Shown here: positions 18,401 through 28,290 of the stretch, in pieces
How the letters are laid out: every line of letters begins with the position of its first letter
How positions within the stretch are numbered: position 1 is the first letter of the stretch
Source: Polytrichum commune
Taxonomy: Eukaryota; Streptophyta; Polytrichopsida; Polytrichales; Polytrichaceae
DNA: 64,000 nt
Direction: 5' to 3'
Assembly: GCA_950295325.1 (NCBI GenBank)
Contig: OX485803.1
Coordinates: forward strand, 36,597,554-36,661,553
Notes under the pieces: generated by a model
Databases searched by the model: none
What the model was told of the DNA's origin: nothing
What the model saw: only the letters and a program-made list of their open reading frames with translations
Program-made: the position numbers and the translations under genes

Positions 18401-20776
18401 AATCTCTGTAACTTTGGCATGTCTCTGATTATTCACCCATCATGTATGGCGTTGGTTTACATTTTGATGGACTAGCTATGAAAATCATATTTTTAATATT
18501 CATGATTGGACTTAAATTTGCGAAGCAGTAATCCTCAACATTAATTGGAGTCCCAAAGGTTGGTAGTACAAGAAATGAACACGCTACCTGAGCCAGTTTG
18601 AGAGCCATCTGCTTGAGGACTTATGTACCCAAGTCTGCAATACAGTGAACTTCTTAGAGCAGCCCGTGCAAGTAAAATCCCATGAGTAGATACTTCTCAT
18701 TAGAAGGTAGCAATAACAGGTGGAGAACCCTTGCACCCAGGGAACACAAATACTTTGCGTCAACAAAGTCTATATGCAGTACCTAGAGATACTATACTTT
18801 AGCCAGAATATGAGCTTGAACCAGATTCACCTAGGTGTTGAGAGGAGGCTCACAAGTGGGGATTCTCCTTCATCCATTTTGGAGAGTACTGCACATCACT
18901 TTCGTCAATACGTATGGCTAAGTTGAAGTCCTGGAGGGAAAGGCCTTGCACAGCAGGCGTGGATAGCACCAAACTGACATTTCGAGAGTCTGTCAAGTGC
19001 AAATCCTGCTCAACTTCAAATGTCACAATGTTGTCTTGAGGAGAAGCTAAAAGTAGATTGGACAATGCTTATGAAAACATTGGACCCTGGATATGGTTTT
19101 AAGGCCATGCTAGAGCTGTCTGTGTTGTTCGCCAGCTTTGACAGGGCTCACCTGGTGAATCAGTCTTTCAATTCTACCATAACCTAGTTGGCAAAGGTAG
19201 AAGGTGTCCAATCCCCACCCCCTTACTTGAAGCAAGAAACCTTCAGAATGCCAAACTTGTGTTGTGCAAATAGGGAATTAACCTGTGGAAAATGGCCAGA
19301 ATAAATGTGAAAATGAAGGCCTATGAGTCATCACTTTCAACTCCCTAAAACTAATGGAAAGACTTTGACATAGGGTTGGAGACGCTGCAAATCTCTGGGC
19401 ATAGTATTGCTGACCTTGCACTAGGCAAGGTTACAAGTTACGAGGGTCCCTAGTTTGTCTTAGCCATGTCTCAGCGATGTCATGCATTACAATGAGTTTT
19501 TTAGGGTTTACTCTCTTCAACAAACCGAATCACAAAGCAATGCAGATGACAAAGGTGATTCATGACCTGAATCAATGGACCCAATGGTCAAAATCCACAG
19601 CTTGCACAATCCAGAGAAACTGCAATCAGGTTCCCTCCTAACAACAAAGTAGTGAACATCTAGACATTAATGGTACATTCTCAAGAGCAGGGTTAGTGGT
19701 TTTACTGGATGATGACCCTCCACCTCTGCTAATTGTGCAATTTGGTTGAAAAACTTCAGACCTGTACAACCATGTCATGGTCCTCCATTACATAGGTGCT
19801 AAAGACAAACTTGAAAGAGCAAAGACAACATAAGAGATGTTAAAAGTAGGACACTATCGACGTAACTATTTTATACAGTAGGGAGGTTCGCAACAATTGA
19901 AGGATTTGAAAAATTATTCATGAAGAATGAGATTCAGTGAATTTGCTGCTTCCTCTGTGTACTGCAGCAATTGTATAAGAACTATCAGAAGCTCACCTTC
20001 AGCAAAGCTCTTGGCCACAAATGTCCGAAATATACTTTTCCTGTCCGGGGCAAGCTCCCAGAGAGGAATTCCCTTCATCCTTTGCTCACAATCCTCAGCC
20101 GATAACTGGAAACAACATTTCAGAACGGCAATGAGTCAGTCAGATGCAAATATTCATCATATTTCAATCTTAGTGGATGTGACCATCGCAAACACAGCAC
20201 ATTACCAGTAACAAATTCTCTTCACAAATATGAGCTCTCTCCACCTCAATTTTAGGTCATGCTCAGCCCAGAATTATCTTGCAGCCACCCTTAATCCACT
20301 ACACTCAGACGAGCTTTGATGAGGATCCAAACATCTATCTCTGTGTCAATGTTTAGATCAATGAACATGTCTTGTCTTATACTTCTGAAAACTGATGACT
20401 TTTTCGTGAATTTACCACGCGGAACGAATGACTCACACCTACAAGTACAAACCGTGCAACTGACATTTGGAAAAAAATACTCTAGTAACATGTCATAAGT
20501 CCTCATTTGTAAACCTCAGTCAAATATGCTACCCCCCTAACCTTCTTTGATTCCTTCCGCTGTTTAAGCTTCCATTCTCCCCATTCCACACATCCAATCA
20601 TTTACTTCACTCTCGTGCCTCACACAAGGAGATCAAACAATTTCAAGTGCTTCGACTCCATGTCAGTGAGTAGAATTCTAATTTCTCATCAAGTATAGCG
20701 AGCAGCCTGACCACTAATTATAAGCAGAATATTGTATATTTACCTGGGTGAGATTGACGTCGAAGTCGCCTCCCAT
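15464..20776 (-). CDS. Two-PCD-domain protein with C-terminal winged-helix-like region
   Basis: The nine exons are 20744-20776, 19997-20105, 19706-19761, 18854-19005, 18588-18634, 18174-18350, 17947-18002, 17498-17724 and 15464-15833. They sum to 1227 nt (408 residues) with every junction GT-AG and in phase. Residues about 11-115 and 150-260 are pterin-4a-carbinolamine dehydratase (DCoH/PCD) domains. Each has the pattern KFFN...AQLAE...GHHPDLHLTD, and each has a 56-nt exon carrying that core, so the second domain arose by internal duplication. Both keep HHP, but the third catalytic His of animal PCD is Pro in domain 1 and Ala in domain 2. The last exon (DRKDKATLLHSLILIYAEAG... then GGFALRKP) looks like a HARE-type winged helix; that call is tentative. 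No organelle leader is seen, so a cytosolic or nuclear location is likely. A recycling or coactivator role is inferred only. Confidence 0.75.
15834..17497 (-). other. Intron 8 of the PCD-domain gene, with repeats
   Basis: A 1.66-kb intron. It contains one full (about 16230-16630) and one partial (about 16630-16930) copy of a dispersed repeat also seen near 27300, 40786 and 53555. An open minus-strand stretch at 16842-17300 lies largely within repeat-like sequence. It could not be joined in phase, because the next frame opens with TAA. Confidence 0.6.
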
Positions 20777-21276
20777 TGTAAAAACAAGATGTAAGGCAAG
20801 ATCAGGGGCTTACAGAAAGGGCTTAATTTAGGCAATGTGGACAATGAATTCTATGGAAGGATAAGTAGTGTATGTTCTTCACATGAAGGCCAAGCTTAAG
20901 TTAGCTTTCCGGATAGCAAAGCTTGCCATAGCTTTTCCACTCTCGATGAGATGTTTCTGTCGCTTCACTCCCAAAGGTTTCACTTCCAAACTTTTCCCAA
21001 TACCTAAATAATAACAGTATCTACCTAATAATATCCCTGCATACGGAACGTCCATCGATGACATACGCCTTTCGTCGCCATCCATTCATCCGCCTTTCAA
21101 TGTCCTAAAGCTGTGGCCAATTTTGGGTCACACATACAACACTGCACAACAGTCCATCCGCAATCCATAACACCAACGCAAAACCCAAAAACCCAAAAGC
21201 CCCAACAACTCAACATTCTCACGTAAAGCACATCAGCAGCACCACCGAAATTTGTCTCCCTCCACCACGAGCAACA
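20777..21276. promoter_or_regulatory. Shared 500-bp head-to-head intergenic region
   Basis: The minus-strand PCD-domain gene starts at 20776 and the plus-strand peroxiredoxin Q gene at 21277, so one 500-bp interval must hold both promoters and leaders. No clear TATA box was recognised. The stretch 21175-21270 is C- and A-rich with no thymine runs, as expected of a plant leader. A minus-strand open frame at 20879-21085 could be an alternative first exon, but this is unsupported. Confidence 0.6.
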
Positions 21277-23234
21277 ATGACGACAGCTCTCACCACATCT
21301 GCGGCAGGCGCCATCGCCTCTTCATGTGTTGCAGTCGCAGGAGGCGCCATTACTACTAAGTCCAACAACAACGTGACTATGTCGTTTGGCAATTCTCACT
21401 TCTTCTCCAGCTCCACTTTGAGCCTGCAAAGCTCATCAGCTGTCGTGAACGTGCAGCGGCCTGCCCGCCGCACCAACCTCATTGTCTGCGGCAAGGTTAG
21501 TGGAGTGCTGGAAGCTTTTGATGTCTCAATATGCCCTTGAGAGTTGCAATTCAGTTTGTTTACCATAACAGAGCAGGATAAGTGCATGTCAAGGCCTAAG
21601 AAATGAGCTCAGTACGTAATTCTGTGGAGGTGAAATTATCTGCTGTTGAAGGAATGTATTGAGTGGTGGAAGCTTTTCATGTGTCATATACCCTTGAGAG
21701 TTGCAAATCGGTTTGTTTACCATACCATAGCAGAATAAGTGACGTCAAGTTCAAAGAAATGAGCTCAGTAGGTGATGCTGTGGAGGTGACAAATTCCATC
21801 CGTTTAAGGAATATATGGGTCAATTTCTTGTGGCATGGATGTGTAGACATTGCAATGTAGAAATTGTCCACCACATTCGACAAACTGTACTGCAATATGG
21901 CATTTACCATGTAGGATGATCATCCTACGCAAGTTTGGGCGTGAATTTCTCTTCCTGGCTAATCCCAAAGAGGGTTAGGATTAACACATGTCATTGTCAG
22001 AGAAGAAGTCTAGAAGAACTTCGCCATCCTCTGTCTACATGCAGATTTGGGTCCGAACGATTAGCTTGGAAGGCACAATTTTTTAGTGTTTGCCCTGCCT
22101 TAAATTCGCACACTCTCACCAATCTTCCCTCAACCTACAGGCAGTTGTTATTCAAAGTAGGATAATAACAGTTTAAGAATCCAAGTGCTTTCAACGCTCG
22201 TTTTGTTCCAATCCCTAAAGCCCCCGGCCCCCCACATCATCTGTTGTATGTGTCTCATACCAATTTGGTGGGAAATCAATTCTGGAATTTGGAGGGTGCC
22301 AGGTCTGCAAAGTTTTTACTGAAATGAGAATGTTTGCATACAGATATCAAAGGGAGATGTGGTTCCCCCAGTCGGGCTGAAAGACCAGGATGGCAAGTTG
22401 GTGAATCTGGACAAGTTCCGGGGCAAGCCTTTGGTGCTGTACTTTTACCCTGCTGATGAGACTCCTACTTGCACTAAGCAGGTACGCAGTTTATCTCAAA
22501 TTTCTCTTGAGCCCTAGAGATTGCATCTGCTAAAGATTACAACCAATATGACCTCTATTCCAGTATTTCATATAGATTGACTCAGGACATCATTTGTTTA
22601 GAAAGTTACCACAATTCTATTTTTACTCTAATTTCATGCCCTTGTCTGCGATCACAGGCTTGTGCTTTCCGAGATTCATATGAGAAGTTCAAAAAGGCAG
22701 GTGCGGAGGTTGTGGGAGTTAGCGGTGACACTCCTGAATCTCACAAGGTACGTGTTCTATTTACTGCGTTGGATCCCAAACCTTGATAATAATCACTAGT
22801 AGTTACAATTTCAATCTACTTTGGGGCGAATCAAGCATGGCTAGGTTTAGGATACCCACGGGTAAATTTTTTGATACCATTATTGATGTTGATTGTTGAT
22901 ACCATGCATTCACCTATATACCAGACCAAACACAGGTTACCACCTCCTTATCCTGGCAACCTGTTTAGTTTCCTCAAAATTCTCTCTACATTGACTAGTT
23001 ATATATCACTTGTGGCAGGCATTCAAAGCCAAATACAGACTGCCATTCACACTCCTCAGTGATGAAGGAAACAAGCTGCGCAAGGATTGGGGCATCCCCA
23101 GTGATTTCTTTGGATCGCTTGCCGGACGACAAACCTATGTGATTGACAAGGACGGCAAAGTTCAGCTGATTTTCAACAACCAATTCGAAGCTGAGAAGCA
23201 CATTGTCGAGACTTTGAATTTCCTGCAAGGCTAG
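21277..23234 (+). CDS. PRXQ: Peroxiredoxin Q, chloroplast type
   Basis: This thiol peroxidase reduces hydrogen and alkyl peroxides, using thioredoxin as electron donor, in the plastid thylakoid lumen or stroma. The exons are 21277-21495, 22344-22481, 22658-22747 and 23019-23234, all phase 0, giving 220 residues, close to the usual plant PrxQ length. Residues 1-70 are Ser/Ala/Thr-rich with few acidic residues and end near RRTNLIVCGK, a plausible transit peptide. The mature domain begins KGDVVPPVGLKD. The peroxidatic Cys is residue 116 (ETPTCTKQ) and the resolving Cys is residue 121, the C-x4-C spacing of the PrxQ class. The usual Gly before the peroxidatic Cys is Thr here. The GRQTYVIDKDGKVQ segment is conserved. 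Intron 1 contains a tandem duplication. Confidence 0.95.
21504..21820 (+). repeat. Tandem duplication in PrxQ intron 1 (about 158 bp x 2)
   Basis: Units start at 21504 and 21662 (both run GGAAGCTTTT, then CCCTTGAGAGTTGCAA). They are about 80% similar. The first unit begins only eight bases into the intron, so the donor-proximal part was duplicated without creating a second donor. Confidence 0.75.
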
Positions 23235-24660
23235 CATGATACATTGCCAGTAGTAGCCATGAAAGTGGCAGTCTTGGTGAACAATTTTGCATTCCTTCTA
23301 GGATCTTGAAGGAGCAATCAATGGAAGTAGGTCATCGAAGCTCCAGTGGGTTGATTGGCTGTTGTGGTGTTTTTTCCACATTGGAAGTAGACGTAGTACA
23401 CCTTCACCACTTCACTGTACATAAGGACTTCAAGTACTTGTAAGCACTCCTTCAATATATCTTGTAAACTGGGTTTCAATGGTTGAGAAATTTATTTGTG
23501 CAGATTACAGCAGTGATACCTAGTAGTTCAAGCTAGGAACTTTCACAGGTTCCACTAGCTAAAATTATTTCTCTCTGTTCCAACTTAAGCAATCTATCAA
23601 ATTTCTTCAGATAAGTAGGTCATTGGGCTGCAGAAAAATTTGTGAGAAACTTTGATCAGAACGAGGAACCTACACTGAGGTAAGTACCACATAAAACTCT
23701 GAATGGTAGATGACCCGGTCTATTTGTAGACATTTTTGCCCTGTTGGTGCACGCACAATAAGAAACACATGTGTAGGGTTTGTACATTAACACAGTTCGA
23801 GATGAAAAGAGAGCAATTCAGTCACTCTAATCAGCTCCCACAACTCCTTTTCCAACAGCATTTCCTCGTGTTGCAATTAATGTGTACAGATTGCATTATT
23901 ATGCATAAACATGTGTAGCCTCTCCTCGGAGAAAACTACCTTACATACACTGCAGAGTCATTTACACAACAGAGCTGGTTGTGGTGATGGTTAGCCACAA
24001 TGATCAATTACACCTACATTTTTTGTCATTCACACTTGTCTTGTGCAAATCCTTGTGGTTGATGGTGGGGTTAGTCTTGTAAATCGCGATCTAGCATTGT
24101 TTTAGGTCTTGGGCTCAAAAGAAGATTGAAGCGGTTATAATCCTTGCTGGCTTTAGATTGTAGTGTTAAAGTGGTTGCCTCAACTTTCTCCCCAGACGTC
24201 CGCCTTGAAGCTCTCTAGTGGGGTAAGGGCCGGGCTGGTTAGCATTCATTATGCCTTCTCCATAGAAATAGAAAGTACAGAAAGCAAACCACTGACACTA
24301 CCACAACCATAACCACCCCTAATATAAACGACTCTTGGGATGCAGCCCAACATGTATAATCAGTTCGCCCTTGTGAATGGAACTGTGCTATCCTGAGCGT
24401 CCGAAGTGAGCATGGGTTGCAAGTGGCATGAATTGTGACTGTCATCACCCCCATAAAGTAATTGACATCATGGAGGACGGAAGATTCAAGCCAAACACTT
24501 ATGATTCCCATGAGGCGTGAAGTTGAGAAGGTTGCTACCAATTCTTACTGCAATACCTAGAACAAAAAAACGGGTAGATGAATGTGCTCACAATGTTATT
24601 TCATTAGAATTGTCATTACATTACAATTCTACAAAAGAAGAAGAAGCCCTAAACTATTGT
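23235..24660. other. Convergent intergenic region between PrxQ and the PQ-loop gene
   Basis: The 3' ends of two genes face each other here. The part to about 23500 is probably the PrxQ 3' UTR. I see no gene in the rest. Confidence 0.5.
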
Positions 24661-25365
24661 TTACTCCACCTTCTTGACCTTTACATCCTCCTCGGAGGAT
24701 GAGGCGGACCTGTATGCGACAATTTGGGAGACCATCACTCCATTTGTGAGAATCCCCAGCACGCTCCCAACCACCATGCTCACAGGAGCCTTCTCCTGAA
24801 TGCTTGTGAACGTGCGCACCAAGCAACCCGCAAACGACATGAAGTTTGTCAGGAAACTCAACTGCCCCGTGCTCTTGGCTTGGAAGTTTTGATAGATTTG
24901 TGGGAGCTTGGCACCAAAGAAAATGGCATGCTGGCACGCATACAGCGCCTCGAAGAGCGTCGGGTCCAACTGGCCTGCGAGAAGGCTCGGGGCCAGCGCG
25001 CAGTAAAGAGCAGATTTGACCACCATCCCAGGGCCTTTCTTAGGGGAGTAATAGTAAATCAGTGCCAGACATACCAGACATTGCAGCAAAATGAAGAGAA
25101 GCTCGCCATACGCCGAGAACGGAAGCTTCTTGAACAAACAGTAGGCCAATGCAATGGTGAAACCTGCGACTTCGAGCTCAAATGATGCCACATTCAACCC
25201 CTTGATGCTCCTGTTCTTCACAATCACAAAGATCTGTGGCACCTTGAGAAGCACTGAGCCAAACACTATGCAGTAGCCTAACACCTTGGACAACACTGGA
25301 AGCACACACTCTTTTGTAGGCATGTGGTAGTTCTCCATGGACTCTATCAAACATGACACATCCAT
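24661..25365 (-). CDS. MPDU1-like PQ-loop membrane protein
   Basis: This is a homologue of mannose-P-dolichol utilization defect 1, an ER membrane protein needed for use of dolichol-linked mannose and glucose in N-glycosylation and GPI-anchor assembly. The frame is a single uninterrupted exon of 234 residues, close to the family length. The start chosen is the ATG at 25365; in-frame codons further upstream contain no other ATG. Both PQ-loop motifs are present, at residues 43-44 (LKVPQIFVIVKNRSIKGLN) and 155-156 (KLPQIYQNFQAKSTGQLS), each within the expected hydrophobic helices. About seven hydrophobic segments span the protein and it ends in a charged tail (SSSEEDVKVKKVE). It converges with PrxQ. 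Lack of introns is unusual next to the intron-rich neighbours. Confidence 0.92.
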   Translation of the reverse strand: MDVSCLIESMENYHMPTKECVLPVLSKVLGYCIVFGSVLLKVPQIFVIVKNRSIKGLNVASFELEVAGFTIALAYCLFKKLPFSAYGELLFILLQCLVCLALIYYYSPKKGPGMVVKSALYCALAPSLLAGQLDPTLFEALYACQHAIFFGAKLPQIYQNFQAKSTGQLSFLTNFMSFAGCLVRTFTSIQEKAPVSMVVGSVLGILTNGVMVSQIVAYRSASSSEEDVKVKKVE

Positions 25366-27289
25366 ATTTGCAAAGGCAATGCCCTCACTTAAACCCAACA
25401 CAAAAACCCCACACCAGGAAGCACAGAACTTGAAACCCTAAAATCTCAAATCCTCAACAATATGAGATATATCCCTACAGATCCTCGACGCATGCTCCTC
25501 CTTACCCTAAGATCTGCTACCAAAACCCTCAAATTTGTAGCAGCTTCTCTAGTCTTATGTGTTTTTAAGTGTGTCTGTGCGTCAAAACCAATGTGATGAC
25601 CTAACTTTCTTCTGCAACGTGTTTCTTTTGATATTTCTTCGCATTAACTTAGAAGCGAACTGCAAAATGCTACAAGCTTGCATCAGGTGGAAGAAATGAT
25701 GCAACAAAACAGACCAAAAGCGCAGTCCACTTTCTAATTCAACCGATTCACAATGTTCAAGTCCGATTCAACCACTTCATTGCATTGGAGGCACGCGCAA
25801 GAAAATTTCAAGGATGAGGAGAGTTTGGTGGATTTTGGGTCCACAGAGTTGGGGCTATTTTCGATCGAGGCTGGCAGTAGCGACATGTAACAGGTTTCAT
25901 ACGTATATGTACATTTCTAGGTCTGAAAATGTACATATTAGAAGAAAATTGTTCATAAAAATCTATGAGCAATTTCACTTCAAGAATTCAAAAGATACTC
26001 ATGGTGACTTGAAAACATACCTACACTTATCATCCCAATTAGTGTGTGTGATACTCATTCCCAAAACACGCACTATTTTGTCAAGTCTCAAAATTAGTGA
26101 GGGTTGGAAATTTTTACCGAGCGATACTTAAATTTATGAATACATGCTCATTTACCATACATTTCAAAGAAAATTAATGTGTGCTCTAAGGTGCTTGCAG
26201 AGTGGATAAGAAGAAATAAATGCAAACACATGTTCATCCGTGAATAGTGCCAAGATGAATAATGTGAGTGCTTTCAGTGAATAGTGTTGCTATGAATAGT
26301 GTCAAGATGAACAATGCTTCTTGTATCTTTTGGTGACGTTAATTTCATAGCGTAAAGAAATTTAGCATCACCATCACGAATCTCCCACACACTTTTAGCC
26401 CTCCCTCACCAATTGGGATAATCAGTGTAGTAAGCCCACCCCTTGCGTTCTAAATATAGAAATAAATACTTACACATTGCCAAGAATCGATGAAAGTTGT
26501 GGGATTTTTGTGATATGTAATTTGAGTGCACCTATCATGAATTGTGACTTATAATAAATTCTATGCATATGTATTTTTTAAAGTTAAAAATGGACATGTA
26601 TGAAAATTGTACATATATGTAATCTATGATTGTCACGTCAAGAAATCATTGATATTCACTTTGACTTCAACAGTAGTAAGTTTAACTCTCAAGGTCCTTG
26701 TTTGGATTTGCTTAACATGTGCATGTGTAACTTGTTGTTTTTTTAATCAAACCTCTATGTATTTTGATATATATAAAAGTGGCCATAAATAGGTGCATCC
26801 ACCTTATGGTTGTTTTGCTTTGCTTTGTTTTATACTTGAGATTTGTTTTGTATATTACTATATGTATTAACAATCTTTCAAACTTCTTATTATGACCACA
26901 AGAAATTCTAACTCATTTTGTCACGCAACCCTCAGTCATGCATGTAAAAACGGCCCCTAGTTTGAGATGATTAGCAATTCCAAATCAAGATTGCAACCAC
27001 TTCCCTCATGGTTTTTAGAGTGCATATCATGGATATTTAGTTCTCTATCAAAGCTCACGTTCTCTTTCTTCTTGATTGATCATTTATCCACCACCCCTCC
27101 CCCCCCCCACACACACACACTTATGTTCACTTTATAATTGTTAACAATGTTTGAGCTAATCTCTCTAAACATCCATGATTTTGGAGTACGTTCTTATGTC
27201 CAACACCTGACTACACACCACGTCAAATTCTAGGAGTTTAATTAAGATAAGGAAGGTGTGTTGACCTTATGTGGTCACTTTTTGTAGCT
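25366..27289. other. AT-rich intergenic region
   Basis: There is no gene. It contains a short internal repetition near 26240-26320, where GTGAATAGTG and AAGATGAA-AATG motifs recur. The promoter of the PQ-loop gene should lie just right of 25365. Confidence 0.5.
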
Positions 27290-27540
27290 AACGTCCTATA
27301 TTTGAGTGGTACATGGCAACGGCTATAGTTAAGAATGAACACCAAAATAACACATGTTATGATGAATTTGGATTATGTGCTCAAGATATATTAACCATTA
27401 TAGGTTGATAGTGAACATGATTAGGAGGGCATGTCTTTATGATTTGCAAGTGCCAATCAAATGATATAATCCCAAGTCCCATCCGAGGGTCAAAATTGTG
27501 TTTGGAGTTGGAAATGCACACAATGGAGACACATATGTTA
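27290..27540 (+). repeat. Member of the 16.3/40.8/53.6-kb dispersed repeat family
   Basis: It shares blocks with the copy at 16230-16930, including the phrases GAACACCAAAAT, TGTGCTCAA-ATAT-TTAACCATT-TAGGTT and, further on, TTGGAGTTGGAAATGCACAC. It is divergent and non-coding. Confidence 0.6.
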
Positions 27541-28290
27541 GTCCTTCACCCTTAAAGGGCGCTAATGGTTTCTTGAAAGTGAGGTGACCTAAGGTGCACA
27601 AATTTTAATGTGTAAATCTTGTTCAAAAGATTCCCATTCATACAATTAGAATCTAAATAAAACATATTGACATGGCAAAAATCCACATGTAAGATTTTGA
27701 TTGCGAGTTTTAATAAACAATGCGTATCAAGCCCATATCAAGGCACAATATATAAAAGATTGCATCCCAAGGCCCAAACTAATGTTTGCACAACATAGTT
27801 TGAAGGGGTGGGAAAAAGACAATCATGTGTAAGGTAGAGGCTCATATTTCCGAGCGGGTTGTAATTCCGACCCCTACGAACAGTGTCAGCTGACCAGAAG
27901 GTGACTTGGGGGGAGCGCAAAAGCGACCACAGAGGTGCTTTTAGGCGTCATGGTCGGTTATAGGTCCTTCCTTAGTTGGGGTGGGGGGTCTCTGTGGATG
28001 AAAAATGTAGGGTCGTTGAGCGGAAACCGGATCCTAGGCGGTTGAGGTTAATTCCTTGCGGCTCATAAATTGAACATATTGGGGGGTGATTTTTGAATAA
28101 AGATGATCATTTTTGGGAACCACAACGTGGGCTTAGAGTGACGGTTTGCTCTTAATTAAAAGCCATAGGGAACAATTGTGCCTATAAGTTTGGTTGGTTG
28201 TGTGAGCAAAGGAGGCAGTTTTGGAGGGTTAGGAAGGAGCGGACTAAGGTTATTAGAGGAGGAGTTCTAGATGCATCAGGAGTGGAGCAA
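27541..28290. other. Region upstream of the pogo-like transposase
   Basis: No gene. The reading frame stays open from 28198 without an ATG until 28291. I found no TA-flanked inverted repeat matching the right side of the transposase gene. Confidence 0.4.

Noticed and set aside
18588-18609. Possible separate start (ATGGCTCTCAAACTGGCTCAG) for the second PCD domain
   Set aside because: It could be joined in phase only by choosing another acceptor; the linker exon 18588-18634 fits both neighbours and gives one continuous protein. Kept as an alternative only.
24724-25185. Plus-strand 153-codon open frame
   Set aside because: Antisense to the PQ-loop membrane protein, whose motifs are clear; no independent evidence.
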